This document shows positions 16,658 to 26,056 of a stretch of DNA of 64,000 nucleotides, one piece after another. Under the pieces are notes generated by a model, which saw only the letters and a program-made list of their open reading frames with translations, was not told where the DNA came from and did not search any database. Within the stretch, counting starts at the first letter, position 1; every line of letters begins with the position of its first letter. A program made the translations under genes and the position numbers. This DNA comes from Devosia sp. SD17-2 (GTDB lineage Bacteria > Pseudomonadota > Alphaproteobacteria > Rhizobiales > Devosiaceae). The stretch covers positions 637,001-701,000 of the forward strand of contig NZ_CP104002.1 in assembly GCF_029201565.1 (NCBI RefSeq). Reading direction: 5' to 3'.

Positions 16658-19183
16658 ATGGCAACCATTCAAGGCGTTTATGTCGCCCTGTTCGGCCGTC
16701 CCGCAGATCCGCTTGGCCTTGCTTACTGGCAGGGTGTCACCAATGACGGTGCCGACCTGTCTGCTATCGGTGATCTGGCAGCAATGCCGGAATACCAGGA
16801 TCGTTTCGCCGGCCAGACGAACGCGCAGATCGTAAACTCGATCTATCGCTCGCTGTTCAATCGCGATTCAGATGCAGCCGGCCTGTCTTTCTGGGTGCAG
16901 GGCTTGGATTCAGGCGAATTCAACATCAATGATGTGGCCATCCGCATTCTCGATGGTGCTCAGGGCGCAGACAAGACCACCGTCGACAACAAAATTGAAG
17001 CTGCTGATCTTTATACTGAATCGCTCGATACCGGCGCAGAAATTGCCCAGTATTCCGGCAATGAAGCCGCAGCAATCGGTCGCGAATACCTCGCAACTGT
17101 GACCACTGCTGTGCCAGATCAGGCCGCTGTTGATGCTGCCATTGCTCGTCTGTTCGATACCGGCGGCCCCGATGGCACCACCCTGACCACCGGCGCTGAC
17201 GTTGTCACCGCCAATCTTATAAACGCCCCGCTTATCGCCCTGCCAGGTGTTGAGGCTGCTGAAACCCTCAACAGCTTCGACGTCATTACCGGCGCTGGCG
17301 AAGATGCGACGCTGGTTGCCACGCTTCGTGGCTCGCAGGGTCCGGTTTCGCCGACTCTCAAAGGTGTCGAGAACGTAGTCTTGACTTCGATCGCACCCGT
17401 CGACGCAGTTCTCGACCTGCGCAACGCTACGGGCGTCAATTCCATTGCGAATGAATGGAGCGATGGTGGCCTTGAAATTCGCAACATCGCCTTCGTTGAA
17501 GGTTTTGAGCTGTCCGTTTCGGACACCGGCGCAGGTAGCAGCTTCGCTTTCACCGAAAGCAGCGTGGATGGTGACGCAGACGAGCTGGCACTGACTGTGT
17601 CCAATGTCGACGGTGGCGTCTCGATCTCCGGTAACGGCGAAGGCATCGAAACGGTTAATCTCGTGTCGGAAGGCATTGAGAACAATATTGGCCTCGGAGT
17701 TTCCGGTCTTGCGACCCTCAACATCTCCGGCGACGCTGACCTCAATATTGGCAGCGCGATCGGCGCTTCGACTATCGATGCCTCGGGCCTAGAAGCTAAC
17801 CTTTCGATTGACCTGCTTGAAGGCCTTACCGAACGGGATGTGACCTACACCGGTGCGGTCGGTAATGATAGCGTCTACGCCGGGACAAGCCTGACCAGCG
17901 CTGACACTCTCGATGGTGGCGAAGGCGAAGACACGCTGATCCTCACCAACGCTGGCGGCGTGTTTTTTGACAGCGAAGAAGATGGTGACATCAACGTCGT
18001 GAACTTCGAAACGCTCGGCCTTGATCTGACTGATGACTCCGCTCTGGATTATGCAGCATTCAGCGACGATACGGAGTTCTCTCAGATTTCGGTTATTGCT
18101 GTAGACAACGGCGATGGCAACTCGGACCAGTTCGATCTGGAATTGAACAATCTCCGTTCTGTTTCGAACTTCCTCTTCCAGAGCGATAACGTACGTAACG
18201 TCGCTGGAGACCTCATCTCTGAAGATGAATTCGATAATATCGATATCGTCTACGCTGAAGATGAGGAAGTCCGCTCGGTCAACATTGATTTCGTCAACCG
18301 CCTGGTGATCGGTGACTCGCTCGATGTCACTAATCTTAACGTAGCAGTCGACGCTGACTTCGATGATGACGAGCTGACAACGATCAATCTGTCCGCGAAT
18401 TCGATCATTGGTGCAGGTGACACCGTCACTATCGGCGATCTGAATACGGACAGTGTCGAAACTCTGAACATCACAGGCAGTGCAAATCTCACGATCAGCA
18501 CCGCCCTCAGTGATGTGATCGAGGAAGTCAACGCTGGTGACTTCACCGGCGACCTGGTCGTGGCGCTCGGCGACGTGACCGACGGCGGCACCATCACCTC
18601 AGGTTCGGGCGATGACGTACTGACAGGTGGCGCTGGCGATGACACCATCCTCGGTGGTGCTGGGGACGACACTATCAATGGTGGCGGCGGCAATAACATC
18701 CTGACCGGGGGTGCGGGCTCGGATACCTTCGTTGTCAGGGATGAGGCCTCCACTGCCAACGGCATTGATCGCGTCACCGATTTCACCGCCGGTGACAACG
18801 GCGACATCCTGGATATCGACACGGCAAACGAAGCCACCGGCGCAGCTAACTTCCTGTTCGTCACTACGAACGCGGGTATCGTCGGTGTTGATCAGGTGTT
18901 CTCAGCTAACAGCAACTTGGTCACAATTTCAGAAACAGCTTCGGCTGCTGAATTGGCTGGCCTGTTCGGTGCAACGGGGGCCCTTTCCGGCGTTACCGAG
19001 ACTGTTGCTGGCGACTTCTACATGGCCTTCCAGACGTCGGGCGGCAATGTCAACCTCTATCTCTTCAGTGACACAGGCGTCAACAACGGTGCGATTGAAG
19101 CTGACGACACCTTTGCATTGGTCACCCGCTTGACTGGTGTATCCATCGAAGACCTGAACAACAGCAATTTCGATTTCGTCTAA
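16658..19183 (+). CDS. DUF4214-domain RTX protein, module 3
   Basis: An 841-residue acidic protein. DUF4214 repeats are at about residues 1-100 (YVALFGRPADPLGLAYW, IYRSLFNRDSDAAGLSFW). A long beta-rich region follows. Canonical RTX nonapeptides lie at about residues 649-692 (GSGDDVLTGGAGDDTILGG, then GAGDDTINGGGGNNILTGG), followed by SDTFVV and DFTAGDNGDILDI, the signature of calcium-binding type I-secreted proteins. There is no Sec signal. The ATG start after GAGAGGAAAATTTCCA matches module 1. A terminator follows, then a DUF6447 gene. It is the longest of the three paralogues and the only one with clear RTX repeats; the exporter must be encoded elsewhere. Confidence 0.87.
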   Translation: MATIQGVYVALFGRPADPLGLAYWQGVTNDGADLSAIGDLAAMPEYQDRFAGQTNAQIVNSIYRSLFNRDSDAAGLSFWVQGLDSGEFNINDVAIRILDGAQGADKTTVDNKIEAADLYTESLDTGAEIAQYSGNEAAAIGREYLATVTTAVPDQAAVDAAIARLFDTGGPDGTTLTTGADVVTANLINAPLIALPGVEAAETLNSFDVITGAGEDATLVATLRGSQGPVSPTLKGVENVVLTSIAPVDAVLDLRNATGVNSIANEWSDGGLEIRNIAFVEGFELSVSDTGAGSSFAFTESSVDGDADELALTVSNVDGGVSISGNGEGIETVNLVSEGIENNIGLGVSGLATLNISGDADLNIGSAIGASTIDASGLEANLSIDLLEGLTERDVTYTGAVGNDSVYAGTSLTSADTLDGGEGEDTLILTNAGGVFFDSEEDGDINVVNFETLGLDLTDDSALDYAAFSDDTEFSQISVIAVDNGDGNSDQFDLELNNLRSVSNFLFQSDNVRNVAGDLISEDEFDNIDIVYAEDEEVRSVNIDFVNRLVIGDSLDVTNLNVAVDADFDDDELTTINLSANSIIGAGDTVTIGDLNTDSVETLNITGSANLTISTALSDVIEEVNAGDFTGDLVVALGDVTDGGTITSGSGDDVLTGGAGDDTILGGAGDDTINGGGGNNILTGGAGSDTFVVRDEASTANGIDRVTDFTAGDNGDILDIDTANEATGAANFLFVTTNAGIVGVDQVFSANSNLVTISETASAAELAGLFGATGALSGVTETVAGDFYMAFQTSGGNVNLYLFSDTGVNNGAIEADDTFALVTRLTGVSIEDLNNSNFDFV

Positions 19184-19208
19184 GGCTTAGCGTTAGACCT
19201 CGACATCT

Positions 19209-19239
19209 GCCCTCGGGGAGCAATCTCCGGGGGCTTTTT
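19209..19239 (+). terminator. Terminator of DUF4214 gene 3
   Basis: GCCCTC(GG)GGAG pairs with CTCCGGGGGC around CAAT, with a 2-base bulge, and is followed by TTTTT. It lies 26 bp after the stop codon and just ahead of the DUF6447 gene. Confidence 0.8.
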
Positions 19240-19256
19240 CATGAATGAGGATCAAA

Positions 19257-19454
19257 ATGACAAATAGCACCATTACGATCGACGGGACTGCCTATCAGCT
19301 GGACGCTCTCTCCGAGGGCGCCAGGGGCGCTATCGCCAGCATTCGCCTGGTGGACAGGAAAATGGCAGACTTGCAGAACGAACTCGCCATCCTCCGCACC
19401 GCTCGCCAGGCCTATGCGCGTGCGATCAAGGCTGATCTCAAGAACGAGGGATAG
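19257..19454 (+). CDS. DUF6447-like small protein
   Basis: A 65-residue protein (TITIDGTAYQLDALSEGARG, IRLVDRKMADLQNELAILRT, then ARAIKADLK) that matches the usual pattern of the small DUF6447 family: a short beta N-terminus and a coiled coil. The start is the ATG after AATGAGGATCAAA. Its function is unknown. It is the last rightward gene of module 3, separated from DUF4214 gene 3 by a terminator, and it converges on the tail gene D. Confidence 0.7.
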   Translation: MTNSTITIDGTAYQLDALSEGARGAIASIRLVDRKMADLQNELAILRTARQAYARAIKADLKNEG

Positions 19455-19527
19455 CGCACGGATCCGATCGCTGGACCCGCTCGTAATAGGGCTTGTTCAA
19501 GTGCTCTCCGCCGTGCAAACACCACCC

Positions 19528-20613
19528 CTAGCCCAGCGTAGCGTGTTTCGGCAGAACATAATCGTCACCCTCATCCGCGCCCGCTGGGGCTTTCACCGTT
19601 CGCCCATCCTTACCAGTCCCATCGCCCGGCTCCTTGAGCTCCAGCGAGGTCGTCGATCCGCCACTGCGGTCGGCCTTGTTGGTCACGCTAGCAATGCGAT
19701 AGGTGCCATCAACCCGCGGATAAGCCCCCTGCAAAATAAACGGCGCTTCTGGCTGCGCCGTAACATCGAGGTCCAGGGTGACCGAACCACCTCCACCCTC
19801 GCGCTTGCTGTCGGCTTTGCGCCCTTCGGCGATCATGCGCGCCTGGTTCTCGTCAGCAGCAATGGTGAGGCTCTCCCGATCGACGCGCGCCCGCTCATCG
19901 TCTGTCTCCATACGGATGGTTTTGAACACCGCTTCTGCCCTGTCAAAATACCGGACCGCCGCGGTCTTGAACCGGTCGCGGGTCGAGATCGGCTCAATAT
20001 CGAGGCCTATGACGTTCTGCCCGACAATGCCGATTACCGGCGGCAGCGCCACGCCGCTCGGCGCGATCCCGGTTCCCCGCTTTGCCAGCACGGCGCGCTC
20101 GCCACGGATCTTGAACGTCCCGCCAAGATCGCGTGCCAGCTTTTGGCCGAGATGCAAAAAACTCTCGGCCTCGGCAGACCAGTAGTTCCGGGTGATCGCG
20201 GCAAAGCTCGGGTCAATCTGGATGCCGGAGAGGCCCGCCGTTTTGGCCGCCTTGTCGAGGAATTGCTGTAATGAGCCATCGTCCATGTGAAAGCTCTGCG
20301 GCTGCTTGACGGGACCATTGGCATCAAAGCCCTTGGCGCCGACATTGAGGGTTCGACCGCCGCCACGCGAGAGCGCGAAGCGGACGCTATCGACAACGCC
20401 GTCAAACTTGTTGACGCCCTCGAGATAGACCTGAACCTTGCCGCCGTTCTGCGGCAGCGTGATCTGCCCGCCCGCAGCGTCGAACTGCAGCTGGCAAGTG
20501 TCTCCGGCGGTGCCGTCCTTATCCGAAATAGACACCGAAATCAGGAACGGACGCATGGCAGCGGTCATGTCCCGGCCATCAGCCAGGACACGCCAATCAA
20601 CTTTCCAGACCAT
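19528..20613 (-). CDS. Phage late control/tail protein D (P2 gpD-like)
   Basis: A 361-residue member of the phage late control D family, a baseplate hub protein structurally like T4 gp27 (WRVLADGRDMTAAMRPFLIS, LGQKLARDLGGTFKIRGERA, YPRVDGTYRIASVTNKADRS). It closes the leftward P2-type tail operon E-T-U-X-D. It is intact and of normal length. Confidence 0.9.
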   Translation of the reverse strand: MVWKVDWRVLADGRDMTAAMRPFLISVSISDKDGTAGDTCQLQFDAAGGQITLPQNGGKVQVYLEGVNKFDGVVDSVRFALSRGGGRTLNVGAKGFDANGPVKQPQSFHMDDGSLQQFLDKAAKTAGLSGIQIDPSFAAITRNYWSAEAESFLHLGQKLARDLGGTFKIRGERAVLAKRGTGIAPSGVALPPVIGIVGQNVIGLDIEPISTRDRFKTAAVRYFDRAEAVFKTIRMETDDERARVDRESLTIAADENQARMIAEGRKADSKREGGGGSVTLDLDVTAQPEAPFILQGAYPRVDGTYRIASVTNKADRSGGSTTSLELKEPGDGTGKDGRTVKAPAGADEGDDYVLPKHATLG

Positions 20614-20619
20614 GATTGT

Positions 20620-20844
20620 CTACCCGAATAGAGAAACGACGGTGCGAACCCGGAGCGCATCCGGGGCCGGCCGATCCGGCAGGGTGACTGTTGTACCCTG
20701 CGGAATATGCGGACCGAGGCCAGCCAGCCCCGGATTGAGACCGAGCGCCACTTCGAGCAGCGCCTGTCCCTCGGCCCCATAGGCTTGGAACAGGAGCAGA
20801 TCGAGGGTCATGCGCTCGCGTTTGATGAGAACGGCCTGCGCCAT
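20620..20844 (-). CDS. Phage tail protein X
   Basis: A 74-residue LysM-like tail protein (LIKRERMTLDLLLFQAYGAE, NPGLAGLGPHIPQGTTVTLP) as in P2 gpX. The ATG overlaps the gpU stop by one base (TGATG). The order U-X-D is as in P2. Confidence 0.88.
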   Translation of the reverse strand: MAQAVLIKRERMTLDLLLFQAYGAEGQALLEVALGLNPGLAGLGPHIPQGTTVTLPDRPAPDALRVRTVVSLFG

Positions 20845-21293
20845 CACAACCCCACTTGCGCAAACAGGGAAAGGATCGAGCCGATAATACCGGGAGAGGC
20901 GCCCTCGGGTCCGACCTTCACCAGAGCGATCGTATGCTTGACGCGGAAGCCGACGCCATTGCTCATGAGGGCAGTGTGGGCCTCGGAGATGCTCTCGATG
21001 GCGAACCAGCCAAGCATGCGCCCGTCGCCGCGCATCACCGGCAAGCGTTGGCCGGACTGGCGAAAACCGTGGGCGATCTCGAGCTCGGTCATGCCGCCGC
21101 CACCGGGAATTTTAAACGGCAGCAACTGGCCGGAGAGGGTGAGCTTATCGTCTCCCTCTCCCATGAATTCCCGGCCGGGAAGCGTGCCGATCAGCGGCTT
21201 GACGGCAAAGTCCGCCCCCGCTGATCGGCTGACATCGTCGACATTGAAGGGGCGTGTATCGAGCGTCAGGGAACCGATGGAATAGAGCATCAT
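20844..21293 (-). CDS. Phage tail protein U
   Basis: A 149-residue P2 gpU-like tail terminator protein (MLYSIGSLTLDTRPFNVDDV, GGGGMTELEIAHGFRQSGQR, GWFAIESISEAHT). The first ATG overlaps the tape-measure stop by 4 bases (ATGA). Confidence 0.9.
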   Translation of the reverse strand: MMLYSIGSLTLDTRPFNVDDVSRSAGADFAVKPLIGTLPGREFMGEGDDKLTLSGQLLPFKIPGGGGMTELEIAHGFRQSGQRLPVMRGDGRMLGWFAIESISEAHTALMSNGVGFRVKHTIALVKVGPEGASPGIIGSILSLFAQVGL

Positions 21294-23779
21294 GCAATCC
21301 TGTGGCCGGTATCCACCTGGAGGGCGGAGAACATGTCCCGCAATTGTCGATCGAGATAGGCGATCATCGCATCCGCATCCGCTTCGTTGGTGATCTGAAC
21401 CGATCCGATTAGCGGCGCAGAAATGGTTACGCCGCCGGCGCCGCCCTGGGCCCCGGAGAGGATGCCCCGGGTCTGCCGGGCGGTGTGCACCTCGCCAGGT
21501 CCGCCGAACTCGACGAGCTCGGGACCCTCTTCACCCACGAGGGCCAACCCAGAATTAAAGCGGCCGCCTTTGGCAAACGCCCCTCCAATCCGTTGGCCTC
21601 CCGGAGTGGTGTCGCCCGGTTGGACAAGCCGCTGCTGCGGCCCGCCTTGTGCTTCTCCGCCCGCGAACGGATTGAGGCCCGAGATCGCCGAGCCAAGGCC
21701 CGCAACCATGTTGGGGATGATCGATTTCATGCCCTCCCAGATCGCGTTCATGAGATCGATGCCGGTTTGCACCCAGTCAAAGCTCGTGATTGCATCCGAC
21801 AGCATCTGACCGATATTGGCGAAGGCATCGACAATCCCGTCGACCAGCTGCTGGCCCGCCGCCAGCCCCTTTGCCGCGAGGCTCCCCTCTTCGATCCGGA
21901 TGGAAAACATGTTGTTCCAGGAAAGGTCGGCAAAACCCTGCTTGATGCCATCGATCAGGCTCCGGGCAAGCTGCCCACCAGATTGCTCGAAGCCAGCCTT
22001 CTGCTCATCGGTCAGCTGCTCCTGGGTGAAGAGATTTCCGATGAGATCACCAACACCGGAAAGGGCGGACTTGGCCTGCTCCCAGCCACTGGCGATGGAT
22101 TCACCCAAGGGCGAAAACCATTCGATCATTGGTTGCGCCGCTTCGAGAACCGGCCGTAATTCCTCCCCGATGGCGGATGCAAAGCCGCTGACAAAAGAAG
22201 CGATCCGATCCCAGTATTTGTAGATCAGCACCCCGGCACTCGCGACGGCGACAATGCCGGCCGCCACCGGAAGGGTAATCGCACCCAGCGCCGTGCCGAT
22301 GGCAGCCAATACAGCCTTGGCAATGCCCATTCCGGGTGCCGCCATTGCAAGCGCCTTGGCGCCATCAACAACCTTGGCAAAACCGCCGTACTTGGCCCCG
22401 CTCATCGCTGCGAGAGCGCTTTGGTAAGCGATCATGCTCGAGACTGCCTTGCCAGCATTCTTCGCGGGCTCCACGACGCCACGAAACCCCAATGCCATCA
22501 AGTCCAGCATGCCGCCCTTACCGAGCAGGCCAACAAATTTGAGGCCAACCATAGCCACCCGAAAACCGATCAGGGCCGCGCTGGCGGCGATGACATTGCG
22601 TGTCAGTTCCGGATTGGCCTCGGCAAATTCGGAGATCCTGGTGACGATCGGGCCAATGGTGGCGAGGATCTCATTGAGCGGCGGCAAGAGGATGCTGCCA
22701 ATAATGATGCCGAGGTCATTGACCTGATTTTTGAAGCGCTGAATCGCGAACTCGGTGGTGGCCGCGCGTTTTTCGAACTCGGCGCCGACAGAGCCGGCAT
22801 AGGTCATCTCGTCGGACACAAAGCCGAGCGCCTCGCGCAGAGCTTCGGTATTGCCGAGCAGCGGGATCAACGCGCGTGCTTCATCGCCAAAGAGATCGGA
22901 GATCGCGGCGGCCTGCATTTCTGCTGGCAGCCTGCCGATCGCCTCGATCACCTCGAGCGTTGTGCCGACCGCGTCCTTCTGCATTGCGCCCGCGACTTTG
23001 CGCGCATTCATGCCGAGCTTGCGGAAAGCATCCTGCTGCCGCTTGGTCGAGGATGCCCCTTTGGTCAGCGCGCGGCCCATATTGCGGAACGACGTCGAAG
23101 CGACATTGGCTTCGGCACCCGCACTGATCATCGCCGAACCAAAGGCCAGCGTCTGTTCCTTGGTGAAACCAAAGAACTCGCCCTGGACCGCAACTTCCTT
23201 GGAGAAGGTGATCAGGGAAGGCGCGTTGGACGCGGTGTTGTCGGCGAGGTGATTGATGGCGTCAGCATAGCGCTCCGTCTCGCCAATCGTCAGCCGCAAC
23301 GCCGTTTTGATATTGGCCAGGTCCTGCCCGGCTTCGGCGCCGCCAATCCCCCAGGCGAGGGCCGCCTTGGCGGTGAGGCGGGTAAAGTCGAGTAGATCTT
23401 CCTGGGCGATGCCGGCCGCTGCTGCATTCTCCGACAGAGCGGCCAGCTCGGTTACCGCCATGGGGATTTCCGAAGTGGCCAGCGCCCGCAGTTCCTTGCC
23501 ATAGGCAGAGAGCCCCTCGGCATTGAAGTCCGTCACCTTGGCGATATCGGCCATGGCGCTTTCGAAGCCGATGGCGGCACCGACAGGAGCGGACAGCCCG
23601 CGATAGAGCGCATAGCCCGCACCAACGGCACCGAGCATCTGTCCCTGCATTTCGGAGATGGCGCGGCGATTGGCGGCCGCCGCGTCATTGAGCCGGGATA
23701 CGGTTGCAGAGACCTGACGCGCCGGTGCACTGACCCGATCGATCAGCGAGAGGATCAGGCTGGATTCAAGCTTGGCCAT
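21290..23779 (-). CDS. Phage tail tape measure protein (gpT)
   Basis: An 829-residue protein. The N-terminal coiled coil (LILSLIDRVSAPARQVSATV, RAISEMQGQML) is followed by a TP901/P2-type tape measure core (FESAMADIAKVTDF, AAAGIAQEDLLDFTRLTAKA, SAGAEANVASTSFRNMGRAL), several hydrophobic helices about residues 390-560, and a Gly-rich C-terminus with GPELVEFGGPGEVHTARQTR. Its length sets tail length. The start is placed at MAKLESSL, because the upstream in-frame residues lie in the gpE'-T spacer and lack a better ribosome site. It is intact. Confidence 0.92.
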   Translation of the reverse strand: MAKLESSLILSLIDRVSAPARQVSATVSRLNDAAAANRRAISEMQGQMLGAVGAGYALYRGLSAPVGAAIGFESAMADIAKVTDFNAEGLSAYGKELRALATSEIPMAVTELAALSENAAAAGIAQEDLLDFTRLTAKAALAWGIGGAEAGQDLANIKTALRLTIGETERYADAINHLADNTASNAPSLITFSKEVAVQGEFFGFTKEQTLAFGSAMISAGAEANVASTSFRNMGRALTKGASSTKRQQDAFRKLGMNARKVAGAMQKDAVGTTLEVIEAIGRLPAEMQAAAISDLFGDEARALIPLLGNTEALREALGFVSDEMTYAGSVGAEFEKRAATTEFAIQRFKNQVNDLGIIIGSILLPPLNEILATIGPIVTRISEFAEANPELTRNVIAASAALIGFRVAMVGLKFVGLLGKGGMLDLMALGFRGVVEPAKNAGKAVSSMIAYQSALAAMSGAKYGGFAKVVDGAKALAMAAPGMGIAKAVLAAIGTALGAITLPVAAGIVAVASAGVLIYKYWDRIASFVSGFASAIGEELRPVLEAAQPMIEWFSPLGESIASGWEQAKSALSGVGDLIGNLFTQEQLTDEQKAGFEQSGGQLARSLIDGIKQGFADLSWNNMFSIRIEEGSLAAKGLAAGQQLVDGIVDAFANIGQMLSDAITSFDWVQTGIDLMNAIWEGMKSIIPNMVAGLGSAISGLNPFAGGEAQGGPQQRLVQPGDTTPGGQRIGGAFAKGGRFNSGLALVGEEGPELVEFGGPGEVHTARQTRGILSGAQGGAGGVTISAPLIGSVQITNEADADAMIAYLDRQLRDMFSALQVDTGHRIA

Positions 23780-23827
23780 GTGATTTCTCTGTTCTAGTGC
23801 GCAACCGAACCTGACCAGCAACGCGCC

Positions 23828-24231
23828 TTAACGCCGCGTTTTTTGAGGGTGCAGGATCTTCGCCAGTTCATTGTGCCACCGGGCCGCCTTCCGGACCGGC
23901 AGGGCCTCGACCTCGGAGATCGAGGTCGAGCAATGGTGCGCCAGCAGGACAGCTAGTCGGAGCCATTGTCCTCTGGCGTATCGGCGTTTCCCAAAAAGCC
24001 ATTGGTGGCCTTGGTGATCCGATTAAGGTCGCGCAGCGGCAATTGCCGGAACGTGTCCAGACCCACTCCGGCCATCGAGGCCAGCATGGTCGCGGTTTTG
24101 GCAAAATCCCCTTCGACCCCGTCGGCGGCGATCATGTCCCCGACATTGGCCTCCCGAAAGGTGAGCTCGGAAACGTTTGTGCCATTGACCTCGACCGGCT
24201 TGGACAGCTTTACGGTAACAGTCTCTGCCAT
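23828..24231 (-). CDS. gpE+E' tail chaperone, produced by -1 frameshift
   Basis: Translation of gpE that shifts back one base at GGGAAAC (23986-23992) continues through WLRLAVLLAHHCSTSISEVE and RKAARWHNELAKIL to a TAA at 23828-23830. The extension resembles the P2 GpE' domain, and it is open, in the expected place and in the expected frame. As in P2 and lambda, the short and long forms would together load the tape measure protein. The fusion would be about 133 residues. The tape measure gene starts about 48 bp downstream. Confidence 0.8.
23941..23992 (-). promoter_or_regulatory. Programmed -1 frameshift signal in gpE
   Basis: The slippery heptamer G GGA AAC (23986-23992) is in the correct zero-frame phase. 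After a 9-base spacer comes a stem of CCAGAGGACA with TGTCCTGCTGG (10 pairs, one bulge; 23941-23976). It matches the lambda G/GT type (GGGAAAG). A second perfect 10-bp hairpin, CTCGACCTCG/CGAGGTCGAG, lies further on at 23906-23930. Confidence 0.82.
23953..24231 (-). CDS. Phage tail assembly protein gpE (short form)
   Basis: A 92-residue tail assembly chaperone of the P2 gpE / Phage_TAC type (TVKLSKPVEVNGTNVSELTF, ANVGDMIAADGVEG, TFRQLPLRDLNRITKATNGF). It lies between the tube and tape measure genes, the position always taken by this pair of products. Confidence 0.9.
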   Translation of the reverse strand: MAETVTVKLSKPVEVNGTNVSELTFREANVGDMIAADGVEGDFAKTATMLASMAGVGLDTFRQLPLRDLNRITKATNGFLGNADTPEDNGSD

Positions 24232-24234
24232 GGC

Positions 24235-24759
24235 TTAAGCCCCCAATGCTGTGCGTTGCGCCTGGGTAATGTCCCGCCCCTTGAAGCGGATCACCCCTTC
24301 CCAGAAATCCCAATAGAACAGCTCTTCGCCATCGAGGCTGAACTCGTAATGGGTGACCTCGTTGAAGGCGTGCGTGCTGCCCTGGAACTCGGCCGGATCG
24401 CTCTCATCGGCTTCCCAGCCGGTGATCGCCCCTTCGATAATGGCGCGTCCCGGCACAAAGCCGCCGCCACCGGGGCCGCGCTTCTTGTAGGAACCGGCGA
24501 ACAGCCACCGATCGACTTCGCCAAAGCCGGTGAAAATGTCGGTATCGATGCCTTTGGCGTTGAACGCCGGCTCCGGCGCTTCGACACGCGGAATGGCGAA
24601 GTTGACGGCGCCGGTGCCGCCGCCAGGGTTGTGTTCGGTCGTCAGCAGATTGAGTGGCGGCAGCGTCAGCGTACTGATCACCGTCTTGCGGGTGAACTCG
24701 GGCTGGGAAAGGCGCCGCACGTCGACCGCAGTCAGGAGATAAATGGCAGCTTGTGTCAT
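24235..24759 (-). CDS. Phage major tail tube protein (gpFII)
   Basis: A 174-residue tube protein of P2 FII type (LTLPPLNLLTTEHNPGGGTG, VNFAIPRVEAPEPAFNAKGI, HYEFSLDGEELFYWDFW). It is immediately downstream of the sheath gene. The normal length and pairing show a contractile (myovirus-type) tail. Confidence 0.9.
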   Translation of the reverse strand: MTQAAIYLLTAVDVRRLSQPEFTRKTVISTLTLPPLNLLTTEHNPGGGTGAVNFAIPRVEAPEPAFNAKGIDTDIFTGFGEVDRWLFAGSYKKRGPGGGGFVPGRAIIEGAITGWEADESDPAEFQGSTHAFNEVTHYEFSLDGEELFYWDFWEGVIRFKGRDITQAQRTALGA

Positions 24760-24771
24760 GGAACAGGATCC

Positions 24772-26001
24772 TTATGCGACGGACGAAAGCCGGGCGATGA
24801 TGTCGGCAACCAGCCCTTCGACAGCCGGGCGGTAACGACGCACCTCGTGATGGGCGACCTTGAAGGCGGGCGCAGGCTCGATGCCCATATTGACCGTCAG
24901 GTGCCCCAGGCGAATGTTTTCCGGGCTGTTCTTGTCCGCGCGGAACTGGACGTCATAGCCGAGAATGTCCTCATCGGCCTGATGATCGCGCAGCATGAAC
25001 TTGATGGACTGCAGCCAGGCTTCCGCAAGGCTCACCGTGATCTTGCGACCGAGATATTGCCGTGTGATCTGCATCATCTTGACGGTCAGATAATCGGCGC
25101 CACGCACCTGGTGGATCTGCTTCCAGAGTTCGCCAGTTGTGGTGTTGTCCGTGCCAATAAAGCTGAAGCCGCCATCGGAAATGGCACCATCGACACCGGT
25201 TTCGCCGGCGACGACGATCGAGACCTCGCCCTCGAGCATCTGCTGGCCCTCGGTCGAGCCATCGAGCAACGAGAACGGAATGCGCCGGCTCAGCCCAGCG
25301 AGGCCATAGAGCGTGCGATTGGCGATGGGGTTGAACGGCTTACCCTGATTGGCATTGTCCACCCGCATGAACAGACCTGCCACGCGGGGCGACATCGGCC
25401 GCGTCACCAGAGAGACGCCTTCGTAAACCCTTGCCGCGACGCCGATTGGCATCAGCCGCTCGGAGCTCATGGTTTCGCGGGCGTCGATCGCATTGGCGGC
25501 TGAAGTGTCGTCGACATCCACCGGCGCAATGGCCAGAAGCCGCTCGGCGGCGGCGGGCAAGGCAGCGATCACGGGGCCAACCGTTTCGAGGTCAGCGCGA
25601 TAGGCGGTGCGGCCAGCCAGGAGAATGCGCGGCGTGGCATTCACCGCTGACGGGATGGCCGCGATATTGGTTGGGGCTAGGGCCGTCGCAATATTGGCCG
25701 CGGTCGCCGCTGCATTGGCGCCTTCCGCCACCCGGTAAATGGTGACGTCGGCGCCGGCATTGAGGCCGCCGAGCTGGGCGTTGATGCCGTCGACATAGTC
25801 CCGGAGCATGCCCGTGCCGAGCTTGCCCACCATCGCACCATCGCTGGTCGAGATGCGGACCGGCTGGCCAAGGGGATAGGTGGCCGCATCGGCATCCGCC
25901 GAGGTTTCGATGATCAGCGCCTTGGAAAAGTCGGCGCCCAATACCGGCACCGGCTCGTCGTCCGGACGCGAAAATGTCATGCCGAAAACCGGTGCGGTCA
26001 T
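24772..26001 (-). CDS. Phage tail sheath protein (gpFI)
   Basis: A 409-residue contractile tail sheath protein (FSRPDDEPVPVLGADFSKAL, YRADLETVGPVIAALPAAAE, GLAGLSRRIPFSLLDGSTEG, QIHQVRGADYLTVKMMQITR). The start follows AAGGAGACCCCG. It appears intact. A terminator-like hairpin lies only about 30 bp upstream of its start, so expression may need antitermination or a promoter inside that gap. Confidence 0.92.
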   Translation of the reverse strand: MTAPVFGMTFSRPDDEPVPVLGADFSKALIIETSADADAATYPLGQPVRISTSDGAMVGKLGTGMLRDYVDGINAQLGGLNAGADVTIYRVAEGANAAATAANIATALAPTNIAAIPSAVNATPRILLAGRTAYRADLETVGPVIAALPAAAERLLAIAPVDVDDTSAANAIDARETMSSERLMPIGVAARVYEGVSLVTRPMSPRVAGLFMRVDNANQGKPFNPIANRTLYGLAGLSRRIPFSLLDGSTEGQQMLEGEVSIVVAGETGVDGAISDGGFSFIGTDNTTTGELWKQIHQVRGADYLTVKMMQITRQYLGRKITVSLAEAWLQSIKFMLRDHQADEDILGYDVQFRADKNSPENIRLGHLTVNMGIEPAPAFKVAHHEVRRYRPAVEGLVADIIARLSSVA

Positions 26002-26031
26002 CGGGGTCTCCTTTTGATGTTGAAGGCAAAC

Positions 26032-26056
26032 AAAAAGGCCCGCCGTGTGGCGAGCC
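26032..26056 (-). terminator. Hairpin with T-run immediately upstream of the sheath gene
   Basis: On the minus strand GGCTCGCC and GGCGGGCC pair (one G-T) around ACAC and are followed by TTTTT. It would end transcripts coming from the tail-fibre genes. It leaves only about 30 bp before the sheath ATG. Confidence 0.75.

Noticed and set aside
23991..24000. TTTTTGG run as the frameshift site of gpE
   Set aside because: It does not satisfy the slippery heptamer phase in the zero frame, whereas GGGAAAC directly after it does and is followed by a stem at the right distance.
24043..25503. A 486-codon plus-strand open frame
   Set aside because: Complement of the sheath and tube genes in a GC-rich region; no protein-like features.
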